From: CAZGZD01 sp964530005
Lineage (GTDB): Bacteria; Patescibacteriota; Microgenomatia; UBA1406; GWC2-37-13
Direction: 5' to 3'
Assembly (NCBI GenBank): GCA_964530005.1
Contig: CAZGZD010000003.1
Span: 3,132 to 67,131, forward strand
DNA length: 64,000 nucleotides
Made by a program: the position numbers and the translations under genes. The notes under the pieces were generated by a model, which saw only the letters and a program-made list of their open reading frames with translations, made no database searches and was not told where the DNA came from. The first letter of the stretch is position 1; each line of letters opens with the position of its first letter. Shown one piece after another: positions 51,421 through 58,994 of the stretch.

Positions 51421-51987
51421 TTATTGTGATGTAGATTGTTTGGTTGTGCCCGATTGACTCGAGGCAGCTGAAGTCGGAGTGGGTACGAAAAAGCCAAATG
51501 TCTTCTCAAAAAGTGGGAATAAGTTCTTCTTCACAATTATACTTACGATCTTTCCATTTTTGGGGTGGTTGAGGGTGATATTGTAGAGGGTGATTCCGTC
51601 TCTTTTGATCACTTTAGCTACAATATCTTCATTGGTAAAGCGGACTGACTCTGTGGCGATGTTCTCCTCTAGCTTTTTCCCAGTCGCGCTTCGCGCGAGA
51701 CATTGAATGCTGATTACAGTCTTTTCGCTCTCATTTGCTGTAAGTCCGGTTTTTGTCTTTATGACCTTTAGATTTTTTGGGGCAAGAAAAAGTATGCCAC
51801 ACTCGTCGTGGGTGATGGATACGAACTCTACCTCGGGTGTGGGCTCTTGAGTGGGGAGATATTTCTTGAGGTAGTCGATTGTGCGATTTGCCCTCTCGAC
51901 CCGCTGACCATAGCGTATCCCAACCACAAAGACAAGTATGATAAAAAGCACAAGGAGGAAGATATACGGCGCTTTCTTTTTATTCAT
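51421..51987 (-). CDS. Membrane-anchored extracytoplasmic protein (unknown)
   Basis: 188 residues: MNKKKAPYIFLLVLFIILVFVVGIRYG is a signal anchor (about 7-26), followed by a ~125-residue domain with two Cys (HDECGILFLAPKNLKV, VISIQCLARS) and a disordered Ser/Thr/Gln tail (PTSAASSQSGTTKQSTSQ). The ATG at 51987 is preceded by TACAAT at 9 nt; an upstream ATG at 52008 is within that promoter region. Function unknown. Confidence 0.7.
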   Translation of the reverse strand: MNKKKAPYIFLLVLFIILVFVVGIRYGQRVERANRTIDYLKKYLPTQEPTPEVEFVSITHDECGILFLAPKNLKVIKTKTGLTANESEKTVISIQCLARSATGKKLEENIATESVRFTNEDIVAKVIKRDGITLYNITLNHPKNGKIVSIIVKKNLFPLFEKTFGFFVPTPTSAASSQSGTTKQSTSQ

Positions 51988-52054
51988 GATATGCTCATTG
52001 TAGCACACGCCGCGCCGGCGTATATTTTATCGTTTGATCCCGACTAAATCGGAG

Positions 52055-52083
52055 TTGACAGGATAATTATTAGGGTGTATACC
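52055..52083 (+). promoter_or_regulatory. Leaderless-type promoter of the 52093 gene
   Basis: TTGACA (52055-52060), 17 bp, TATACC (52078-52083), then 9 nt to the ATG. Confidence 0.8.
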
Positions 52084-52092
52084 TTATCTTGA

Positions 52093-53457
52093 ATGTCTGC
52101 TGTTGAAGCGCGTTCTGGATCAAAACCTCGTGATGTAGCTGGTGGAAATGGACGATCTTCTTTAATCACCGACCAGCCTAGGCTTTTTGTTCCTTCAGGC
52201 CAACCCACAGACTCCACGACTCGTCTTTTTCTGGCCGGAGCGGTAACGCCGAAAATAATAACTGATACTATACAGGGACACTTATCGCAGGTTGCAGATC
52301 GTGCGTTAGTATTGCCATCCGTCTTATCTCCATTTGATCATTACGATCCAGACAGATACTCTCAAATGGCAGATTTTTTAGTTGAAGGGGCAGAGGCTGG
52401 ACATGTAATTGTGATAGATAATCACTCTTTAGGACTACTTGATTTACTTTTGGTGAATCGATCATTACACGAGCGTCATCCAGGGTTTGTTGAAGAAGGA
52501 GATTTGAGCAATGCGCATCTTAATTTATGGACCACAGCAGGACCACACTATAATTTTGCCGACACTTGGGCGTTTAGTAAATCATTACTTAGACTAGGGG
52601 ATACACTACTTGGTGTGTCTCCAGCTGCTCGGGGACCAGTCTCAATTGACCTTGCCGCACCAATTGGAGTCGATGTAGCCAGACTTGAAAAGGTGATAGA
52701 TGTAGTTTGGTCGGATAGAGTTCATTCAGACGAGACTTGGACGGATTTGGAATTTGTCGGAGACAGTGTGCCATATACTGAATGGGCGAATGAAAGGTCA
52801 ACTGAGGCATTAGCTGCAGCAGATGCAGATTTAGCTTCTTTATTGAGCAGAGTAGTAATTGATACGCGTGGTAGACGGGGTATAAAAACCGAACGTTCTA
52901 GAAAATTATATCTTCATGATGCCGATGATCATGATGAGATAAAAGTATTACTCGACTCGGCTATGAGAAAAAGAGCAAATGCAGTAGGAACTTCTCTTTT
53001 TAGAAACAGAATCCTACATAATGCTGACCTGGCTGGACTTGAAGTGAATCTTGATTTGCCTTCAGGAATTTCTGGCTGGACTCAGGCCCTACTTGGTTTA
53101 CCAGCATATATGAGTGCGCGAGTATCCCAACTGCCGGCTCAATTTAGGAACGGAAAAACTTTGGTGGAGGAAATGTACAGAAGTGAAGGAGCTCAAGATG
53201 TCCTTACTCAGTGGAATGAACGAGGTGCCCGAATAAACTTTATTGTTCCAGGACTCGACGAGCTTTCTCCACCATCTGCACAGTTCCCTTTTGGGGTGCA
53301 TAGGTATTTCGGCACGCATTTGCTTCCTGCAATATCACCTAGTGCCCTTATTGAAGCGCCGAATCAAATAAGAAAAAATAGAAGAGCAGTGGATGTAAGA
53401 GGCTCGGTAAAAGTGGATCATACTGCTCGGCAGGGAGTAGTTTATGCCGTCGCGTAG
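52093..53457 (+). CDS. Uncharacterised 454-residue protein, possible alpha/beta-hydrolase relative
   Basis: Soluble, no signal. VIVIDNHSLGLLDLLLVNRSLHERH (about 115-139) has an elbow-like N-H-S-L-G, close to the G-x-S-x-G of alpha/beta hydrolases, after a strand and before a helix. Later, ARINFIVPGLDELSPPSAQFPFGVHRYFGTHLLPAI could hold the acid and His. The match is weak, and a non-catalytic relative is possible. The next gene (53502) is transcribed the same way from its own promoter 8 bp downstream. Confidence 0.6.
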   Translation: MSAVEARSGSKPRDVAGGNGRSSLITDQPRLFVPSGQPTDSTTRLFLAGAVTPKIITDTIQGHLSQVADRALVLPSVLSPFDHYDPDRYSQMADFLVEGAEAGHVIVIDNHSLGLLDLLLVNRSLHERHPGFVEEGDLSNAHLNLWTTAGPHYNFADTWAFSKSLLRLGDTLLGVSPAARGPVSIDLAAPIGVDVARLEKVIDVVWSDRVHSDETWTDLEFVGDSVPYTEWANERSTEALAAADADLASLLSRVVIDTRGRRGIKTERSRKLYLHDADDHDEIKVLLDSAMRKRANAVGTSLFRNRILHNADLAGLEVNLDLPSGISGWTQALLGLPAYMSARVSQLPAQFRNGKTLVEEMYRSEGAQDVLTQWNERGARINFIVPGLDELSPPSAQFPFGVHRYFGTHLLPAISPSALIEAPNQIRKNRRAVDVRGSVKVDHTARQGVVYAVA

Positions 53458-53464
53458 TACTTAC

Positions 53465-53493
53465 TTGACATCACTCCTTAAATCTTCTACTAT
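53465..53493 (+). promoter_or_regulatory. Leaderless-type promoter of the 53502 gene
   Basis: TTGACA (53465-53470), 17 bp, TACTAT (53488-53493), then 8 nt to the ATG at 53502. Confidence 0.85.
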
Positions 53494-53501
53494 GGGTTTA
53501 T

Positions 53502-54053
53502 ATGACTGATTCAGGTTTTGATGGACCTCGACCACAACCATCTTTAAGAGACAGAGCTATTGGATTAGCTACAGATAAAAATATCCATGAGCCTTTCTCT
53601 AGTTCAAACCCAGGAATTCCTGTGGAGGATGTTCTTGAAGAGGCTCTTGATAGGCACTACCGTGATTTTCAGCCACGCCGAAATAGCACTCAAGAAATTG
53701 AATTTCAGACACCAATTGGAGCGAGTGGTTCGTTGAGACTCATTGAGGGTGATTTGCATGTTCAAACAGATCCTACAGATATAGAAGCAGGAAGAGGCAT
53801 TACTGTGAAAGGAGCTCATACGATGGAAGCTTTGTCAATTGCTATGACACTTGCAAGTGTCAGTCCGAGTGTTTTTGAACGAGTGTTTCCAGAACAAAGA
53901 GAAGTTTTAGTAACCGCCTTAGAAGCGGGTCAATTTGAGACATCAGTACTTAATGGTGAAGATATAACAAGTCAAAGATATGCATTCCAAAAAGATGGAG
54001 TTAGATTGATAGAACAAAACCATCAAGGCGTTATTCCTAAAGAAGCCTTATAA
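53502..54053 (+). CDS. Uncharacterised 183-residue acidic protein
   Basis: MTDSGFDGPRPQPSLRDRAI at the start, then a mixed alpha/beta part (EIEFQTPIGASGSLRLIEGDLHVQTDPTDIE) and helices (AHTMEALSIAMTLASVSPSVFERVFPEQREVLVTALE). No membrane segment or Cys. No family recognised. The strong promoter directly in front supports the call. Likely cytoplasmic. Confidence 0.65.
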   Translation: MTDSGFDGPRPQPSLRDRAIGLATDKNIHEPFSSSNPGIPVEDVLEEALDRHYRDFQPRRNSTQEIEFQTPIGASGSLRLIEGDLHVQTDPTDIEAGRGITVKGAHTMEALSIAMTLASVSPSVFERVFPEQREVLVTALEAGQFETSVLNGEDITSQRYAFQKDGVRLIEQNHQGVIPKEAL

Positions 54054-54062
54054 TCCCTTCAC

Positions 54063-54092
54063 TTGACAAATAGAAATTAATTGTTGTATACT
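54063..54092 (+). promoter_or_regulatory. Promoter of the rho leader transcript
   Basis: TTGACA (54063-54068), 18 bp, TATACT (54087-54092). The expected start (about 54098-54100) coincides with the first base of a structured RNA region and lies ~390 nt before the rho ATG. Confidence 0.75.
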
Positions 54093-54099
54093 ACTAATC

Positions 54100-54280
54100 G
54101 ATCCTCCTGATAGGATAATCGCAAATTGATAACTTTTTCTCTACGCTATCAATCCTTTAGGGTAAGTTCGGCATCACGCCTGAGCAATGAGATGGAGTTT
54201 ATGGACCATCAGGATCCATAACACGTCTTCCCGTTATAATGAAGGGAAAAAGTGCTATTTTCATCTTATCGGCGAGGATC
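54100..54280 (+). ncRNA. Structured RNA candidate in the rho leader (~181 nt)
   Basis: GATCCTC (54100-54106) pairs with GAGGATC (54274-54280), and the helix extends by CTGATA with TATCGG around one bulged C, closing the whole region. Inside are at least two perfect 7-bp hairpins (54125-54131 with 54147-54153; 54199-54205 with 54215-54221) and weaker ones near 54169-54180 and 54228-54247. No T-tract follows at 54281, so it is more likely the 5' part of rho mRNA than a free RNA. It does not show tmRNA, RNase P or SRP RNA hallmarks. The remaining leader to 54486 holds a GCGC/GCGC hairpin at 54442-54461 before a T-rich stretch. Confidence 0.55.
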
Positions 54281-54486
54281 ATTTGTATCCAGCTGGAATT
54301 CAGACATAGTTTATACGCCCACTTAAGATAAAGAATCCAAATACCCAAATTAGACTACGAATCGCAAAAGACTCTTTTTGAAGCCAAATACACGCTTATA
54401 ATTCAACCAATGTCAATACTTATTCATTTGTGATCCCATATGCGCAATCACTAAAAAGCGCAATTTATTATTTTATTTCTTAATAT

Positions 54487-55965
54487 ATGTCAGACGATGA
54501 CACCAAAAAAACCCTCCCAGACGATGCTCAGCCAGTAGCAGAATCTACAGATACTACATCTGCTACTTCAGTGGAAGAAGATCCAGGAATTGACGTGAGT
54601 ACGCTTCTTACCAATTATGAAGACAAACCCCTTGTTTCCCCGACACCCGAGGCTGAAGTAAAAGAGCAACAAGCAGCAGCAGTAAGCGAATCTTCCCAAC
54701 AGCAGCAAAATACAGAAGAAGGACGTCGCCCAGCACAGGGTGGTGGTCATCACAGGCGTCAATTTGGTCAGCGTAAGCCTTATGGTAATTCTCAAGGTGG
54801 TGCTGATGTGCCTCTTGAAGAGAGACTTAAAGACGATCTCAAGATAAGCTATGAGGCAAAGGGTGTGCTTGATATTACCGTCGGCGGTTATGGATTCTTG
54901 AGGCAGGATTATGCCATCAATCCAGCTCGTGATATCTATGTATCTACATCTCAGATAAGGCGATTCTGGCTTAGACGAGGAGATGAGATTGAGGGACTTG
55001 CGCGTCCTCCCAAAGAAGGCGAACGCTTCCACTCACTACTTCTTATCAAAAGGATCAATGGGGCCGAGATGACTGAGACGCAGAGTCAGGAGCGAAAAGA
55101 CTTCGATACCCTTACGTCTTTGCACCCCAATCGTATGATAAAGCTTGAGACAGACAAAGACACACTATCTACCCGTATTGTCGATCTTGTATCGCCAATT
55201 GGATTTGGACAACGCGCACTTATCGTATCTCAGCCCAAAGCGGGAAAGACGAGATTTCTGAAAGATATTGCCGAGGCAATAGCTATTAATTATCCAGACG
55301 CGAAGCTTATGGCAATCCTGATCGGTGAGCGACCAGAGGAGGTCACAGAGATCAAACGTTTTATAAAAGGTGAAGTAGCAGCCTCAAACTTCGATGAGTC
55401 TCCCAGACAGCAGGTGAAGGTGGCAAATCTTGGCCTTGAGCATGCCAAGCGCATGGTTGAGATGGGGCATGACGTAGTTATACTCCTTGACTCGGTTACA
55501 CGCCTCGCACGGGCATTTAACATGTCAGTTACCTCATCGGGTCGGTCACTATCTGGTGGATTTGATTCTCAAGCGCTTTTCCCAGCCAAAAAATTCTTGG
55601 GTGCCGCGCGAAATTGTGAGGAAGGTGGAAGTCTGACAATTATCGGTACAGCCCTTATTGGTACAGAATCCCGTATGGATGATCTGATCTATGAGGAGTT
55701 CAAGGGGACAGGTAATATGGAGGTCCATCTTGATCGTAAGATTGCCAATAAGCGTATATTTCCAGCTATAGATACCGAAAAATCCGCAACTCGCCATGAA
55801 GATCTTTTGCTTGATAAAGAGAATTACAATAAGATAGCTACTTTGCACCGAATGCTGGGACTCTTAAATAGCGAAGAGCGAATTACAAGTCTTATCGATA
55901 AGCTTCCAAAGACAGCGAGTAACAAAGAATTTCTTGACTCTTTGTCCAGTGGAGTCGTGAAATAA
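54487..55965 (+). CDS. rho: Transcription termination factor Rho
   Basis: 492 residues. An acidic, Gln-rich N-terminal extension (about 1-110) ends in a basic patch (GGHHRRQFGQRKPYG), then the RNA-binding cold-shock-like domain (GVLDITVGGYGFLRQDYAINPARDIYVSTSQIRRFWLRRGDEIEG). The ATPase core has the P-loop SQPKAGKTRFLKDIA (about 246-260), LIGERPEEVTEIKR, VVILLDSVTRLARAFN and the Q-loop region SGGFDSQALFPAKKFLGAARN. It terminates transcription by translocating along RNA. A long structured leader precedes it, consistent with the autoregulation known for rho genes. Confidence 0.97.
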   Translation: MSDDDTKKTLPDDAQPVAESTDTTSATSVEEDPGIDVSTLLTNYEDKPLVSPTPEAEVKEQQAAAVSESSQQQQNTEEGRRPAQGGGHHRRQFGQRKPYGNSQGGADVPLEERLKDDLKISYEAKGVLDITVGGYGFLRQDYAINPARDIYVSTSQIRRFWLRRGDEIEGLARPPKEGERFHSLLLIKRINGAEMTETQSQERKDFDTLTSLHPNRMIKLETDKDTLSTRIVDLVSPIGFGQRALIVSQPKAGKTRFLKDIAEAIAINYPDAKLMAILIGERPEEVTEIKRFIKGEVAASNFDESPRQQVKVANLGLEHAKRMVEMGHDVVILLDSVTRLARAFNMSVTSSGRSLSGGFDSQALFPAKKFLGAARNCEEGGSLTIIGTALIGTESRMDDLIYEEFKGTGNMEVHLDRKIANKRIFPAIDTEKSATRHEDLLLDKENYNKIATLHRMLGLLNSEERITSLIDKLPKTASNKEFLDSLSSGVVK

Positions 55966-55991
55966 GGGCTAAATATCCATATCAAAATATA

Positions 55992-56021
55992 TACTAAATA
56001 TATCTAAATAGATATTTAGTA
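55992..56021. repeat. AT-rich hairpin downstream of rho
   Basis: TACTAAATAT and ATATTTAGTA are perfect 10-bp arms around a 10-bp loop. It lacks a following T-run, so it is not a clear intrinsic terminator; it may protect the rho mRNA 3' end. The 359 bp between rho and the CsoR gene also hold repeat copy C and the CsoR promoter/operator, and no gene. Confidence 0.5.
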
Positions 56022-56061
56022 TATCTATTTATAATCTCCTTTCAACATATACTCTCTCTTC

Positions 56062-56220
56062 TTTTACTTTTATTTTCTCCAATGCTTCAAGCTCAAGAAT
56101 TTGTAAGTCTTTAACTCAGGAAGGGAACCAAGCCATGCGGCTTCACCTCTCCTTCGTATTAGGCACAAATTCTAAGATCTCTTCGCGAGTCAAAAATAGA
56201 AAGTAAAAGAAGCAAAAAAG
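56062..56220. repeat. Dispersed hairpin element, copy C
   Basis: A 159-bp, more diverged copy: left arm TTTTACTTTTATTTT, right arm AAATAGAAAGTAAAA pairing with one bulge, right edge GAAGCAAAAAAGG. It keeps CTCC just inside the left arm and CGAGTCAAAA (compare AAGTCGCAAAA in copies B and D) just inside the right arm. The interior is longer and unrelated. Confidence 0.6.
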
Positions 56221-56258
56221 GACCTTTTAGGGTATTAAGCTAGGAATTTGATTAGGGA

Positions 56259-56308
56259 TTGACAGTTGAGATATTATTAAATATACTCTATACTAGTATG
56301 GAGTATAT
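56259..56308 (+). promoter_or_regulatory. Promoter and 28-bp palindromic operator of the CsoR-type gene
   Basis: TTGACA (56259-56264), 17 bp, TATACT (56282-56287). A near-perfect palindrome at 56281-56308 (outer arms ATATACTC/GAGTATAT, centre ATACTAGTAT) covers the -10 box and the start region, an ideal place for the repressor encoded 17 bp further on. Confidence 0.8.
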
Positions 56309-56324
56309 AAGTTAATGATCTAAT

Positions 56325-56552
56325 ATGAATCTTAAGACAAGGATAAATAGAATTCGAGGCCAGCTTCTTGGAATTGAGAGGATGGTAGACTCGAAGCGAG
56401 ACTGTGGGGATGTGCTTCAGCAAGTTGCAGCAGTCAAACGAGCGATTGACGGTCTCTCCAAAGAGATTGTGATGGAAGATCTGTGTAAATACATAGATAA
56501 AGCAGATACTACTCGTCTCTCTCGTGTAATGGATAGTATGATAAACCTTTAG
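56325..56552 (+). CDS. CsoR/FrmR-family transcriptional repressor
   Basis: 75 residues, all helical: LKTRINRIRGQLLGIERMVDSKRDCGDVLQQVAAVKRAIDGLSKEIVMEDLCKY. The family's first Cys (RDC, 27) and second Cys (EDLC) are kept, but the residue that supplies the His ligand four before the second Cys in copper-sensing CsoR is Met here. Copper sensing is therefore doubtful, and formaldehyde or sulfane-sulfur sensing through the Cys pair is possible. The operator overlaps its promoter, implying autoregulation, and trxB follows after 31 bp, so trxB may be its target. Confidence 0.9.
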   Translation: MNLKTRINRIRGQLLGIERMVDSKRDCGDVLQQVAAVKRAIDGLSKEIVMEDLCKYIDKADTTRLSRVMDSMINL

Positions 56553-56583
56553 CTTCTTTGTATAATGAGTTTTAATAAAAACT

Positions 56584-57627
56584 ATGGAAAACTCAGAGAT
56601 CACACATAATGTAATTATTATTGGTGGAGGACCCGCTGGTCTTGCAGCTGGTCTTTATACTGGTCGAGCCTCCCTCAACCCTCTTATCTTTGCTGGTTCG
56701 CCTCCAGGAGGCCAACTTATGCTTACCTCTCATGTTGAGAATTACCCTGGATTTGAGTCTATACTTGGCCCAGAGCTCATTGAGATGCAAAGAAAGCATG
56801 TGGCCAAATTTGGAGCGACTATTCTGGATCAGAATATCAAGCGTATTGATCTGAGTTCGCGCCCTTTCACCCTTGAAGCAGAGAGTGGGATTTATAAAGC
56901 AAAATCTGTAATTATCACAACTGGAGCAAGTGCTTTGTGGCTTAACCTACCGTCTGAGCAGAAGCTTCGTGGGCACGGAGTATCAGCCTGTGCAACATGT
57001 GATGGATTTTTCTTCAAAAATGTGCCAGTTGCAGTCGTGGGTGGTGGAGATACTGCTATGGAAGAGGCGCTTACTCTTACAAAGTTTGCATCTCACGTAT
57101 ACGTAATTCATAGGCGTGACTCATTCCGAGCCTCAAAAATCATGATAGATCGAGTCACCGCTCACGAGAAGATTACTGTAATGTGGAATAGTGAGGTTGA
57201 TGAAGTTCTTGGTGAGCAAAAGGTAGATGGACTTAAGATTAAAAATCTGAAAGAAAACACAAGCTCAAATCTTCAAGTTTCTGGGCTGTTTTTGGCAATA
57301 GGACATAAGCCAGATACTGAGATATTTAAAGGTCAAATTAGCCTTGATTCTCGGGGGTATGTCGTGACGTCTGGTCGATTTGCCCATGAGTATACCAAGC
57401 AGAGCCTCAAGGCTTCTCAGAAAGAAATAGAGCTATTTTTGGACGCCTCAACTCTTGATAGCTTGAAAGATAAGTTCGACCTGAAATGGATCTACGGGAC
57501 CAATGTAGATGGAGTGTTTGCGGCTGGAGATTGTGTCGATTTTGACTATCGACAGGCGGGTACTGCGGCTGGGATGGGAATAGCGGCTGCACTTGAGGTT
57601 GAGCGCTGGCTTGAGACTCATGAATAG
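56584..57627 (+). CDS. trxB: Thioredoxin reductase
   Basis: 347 residues, longer than the usual 305-320. The FAD site GGGPAGLAAGLYTGRA (14-29), the redox pair CATCD (136-140), the NADPH site VVGGGDTAMEEA (151-162) and the closing VFAAGDCVDFDYRQAGTAAGMG (311-332) are all present. An extra ~39 residues (about 265-303, KQSLKASQKEIELFLDASTL) sit between the last FAD strands. It passes electrons from NADPH to thioredoxin. It follows the CsoR-type gene closely, so the repressor may control it. Confidence 0.95.
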   Translation: MENSEITHNVIIIGGGPAGLAAGLYTGRASLNPLIFAGSPPGGQLMLTSHVENYPGFESILGPELIEMQRKHVAKFGATILDQNIKRIDLSSRPFTLEAESGIYKAKSVIITTGASALWLNLPSEQKLRGHGVSACATCDGFFFKNVPVAVVGGGDTAMEEALTLTKFASHVYVIHRRDSFRASKIMIDRVTAHEKITVMWNSEVDEVLGEQKVDGLKIKNLKENTSSNLQVSGLFLAIGHKPDTEIFKGQISLDSRGYVVTSGRFAHEYTKQSLKASQKEIELFLDASTLDSLKDKFDLKWIYGTNVDGVFAAGDCVDFDYRQAGTAAGMGIAAALEVERWLETHE

Positions 57628-57645
57628 GCTCAGATTCTCTTTGAT

Positions 57646-57674
57646 TTGAGTTGAAAGTCCAATGTGTGGTACAA
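57646..57674 (+). promoter_or_regulatory. Promoter of the LysM/M23 peptidase gene
   Basis: TTGAGT (57646-57651), 17 bp, TACAAT (57669-57674) preceded by TGG (extended -10). It overlaps an in-frame GTG at 57664, which is therefore not the start. Confidence 0.7.
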
Positions 57675-57702
57675 TAAGATCTCCCTCAAGTTGATTATTC
57701 AA

Positions 57703-58779
57703 ATGCATACCCTCAAAGAGTATCTATCCTTCTTCTTTTCATACCTTAAATCACGCTTACTTTCCTTTGGATTAGGCTTTGAAAGATTTAAAAGTATTAT
57801 TGTAGCTCTACTCGTTATTAAGCGGGGTAAATATTCGACGTCATTTCTCAATAGTTCTTTTTTCCTGCTTATTGCGACTGCATTTGTCGCGGGCCCAATC
57901 ATTGCTTCCAATAATCCCTTTATTGCCTCGTTGAATAAATCAGGCGACGCAGCTGAAGCAGCAGTGGTGTCATATAATCCATATAGTAGTTCGCTATCAA
58001 CTGTGATATCGGCAAAGCCGCGAGATAAAATTGTGGACTATACTGTTGCAAGTGGCGACACTATAGCCTCAATTGCCCAGAAATTTGGTGTGTCTGAAGA
58101 TACCATAAAGTGGGCCAATAATCTTAAAACTACCACAATCAATCCAGGCACAGTACTCAAAGTGCCACCTGTCACAGGAGTTGTGCATATAGTACAGTCG
58201 GGTGAGAATATAAGGACTATTGCCAAAAAGTATAATTCTGATGCACAGAAAATAGTCAATTTTCCCTTTAATGACTTTGCTGATCTTGAGACATTTGCTC
58301 TCACGACAGGCCAGACTCTCTATGTGCCGGATGGATCTATCACCATACCAAGTCAACGTCCAGGCGGTCTGCAACAGCCAACAATTGCTAAGATCCAGGC
58401 CGGAGCGCGCGGTTCATCCAACTTTATATGGCCGACATCCGGCAATATTAGCCAGTATCCAGTCTGGTATCATATGGCGCTTGATATAGAGAATGGCTCA
58501 CACCCAGCTGTGATTGCTGCGGATACGGGTACCGTGGCTTATGCCGGCTGTATTAATTGGGGATATGGGTGTCATGTGATTATTGATCATGGCAATGGAT
58601 TCCAGACTTTATATGGACATATGATCACCGGAAGCATACTTGTGCAAGTTGGTCAGAATGTAGGTAAGGGTCAGCAGATTGGAACCATGGGATCGACCGG
58701 TCGGTCGACTGGTACTCACCTTCATTTTGAGATCATATCAGGTGGTGTACAGCAGAATCCACTGGGATATTTGAAGTAG
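57703..58779 (+). CDS. LysM-M23 peptidase (peptidoglycan endopeptidase-like)
   Basis: 358 residues. A membrane segment (about 50-66) is followed by two LysM repeats, DYTVASGDTIASIAQKFGVS (about 110-155) and HIVQSGENIRTIAKKYNSD (about 160-210). The C-terminal M23 metallopeptidase domain has HMALD (usual HxGxD), GNGFQTLYGHM and GTHLHFEI (HxH). It binds and probably trims peptidoglycan outside the membrane. The ATG at 57703 follows from the promoter position. Confidence 0.92.
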   Translation: MHTLKEYLSFFFSYLKSRLLSFGLGFERFKSIIVALLVIKRGKYSTSFLNSSFFLLIATAFVAGPIIASNNPFIASLNKSGDAAEAAVVSYNPYSSSLSTVISAKPRDKIVDYTVASGDTIASIAQKFGVSEDTIKWANNLKTTTINPGTVLKVPPVTGVVHIVQSGENIRTIAKKYNSDAQKIVNFPFNDFADLETFALTTGQTLYVPDGSITIPSQRPGGLQQPTIAKIQAGARGSSNFIWPTSGNISQYPVWYHMALDIENGSHPAVIAADTGTVAYAGCINWGYGCHVIIDHGNGFQTLYGHMITGSILVQVGQNVGKGQQIGTMGSTGRSTGTHLHFEIISGGVQQNPLGYLK

Positions 58780-58822
58780 GCTCTTTCTTCTTTAAATAAC
58801 AACTATCTTGGTAAAAATTTTC

Positions 58823-58919
58823 TTTACTTTTATTTGTTTTTGTCTCCAGTGGGCTCCCTCCCATTCCAATAAATTGGAACGGGCCTCCCAAGTCGCAAAA
58901 AAATAAAAGTAACAAAAAG
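58823..58919. repeat. Dispersed hairpin element, copy D
   Basis: 97 bp. Perfect 12-bp terminal arms (TTACTTTTATTT, 58824-58835; AAATAAAAGTAA, 58901-58912). TCTCCAGTGGGCTCCC and CCTCCCAAGTCGCAAAA match copy B almost base for base. The apical hairpin differs (ATTCCAAT/ATTGGAA), so the fold is kept while the sequence changes. It lies between convergent genes; the rest of 58780-58994 shows nothing else. Confidence 0.8.
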
Positions 58920-58994
58920 TACTCGTCTCTTAAATATTTTGTACGAGGTTAAAGTTTACTCGTTTAGGCAAGATAACCGATATAAATTTATTGT

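Noticed and set aside
54100..54280. 6S RNA
   Set aside because: Length and closing stem are similar, but the interior forms several separate hairpins instead of one long stem with a central bubble, and no terminator follows.
28125..58919. CRISPR array or leader from the repeated AT-rich sequences
   Set aside because: Copies are single, kilobases apart and variable inside, with no regularly spaced spacers and no cas genes.
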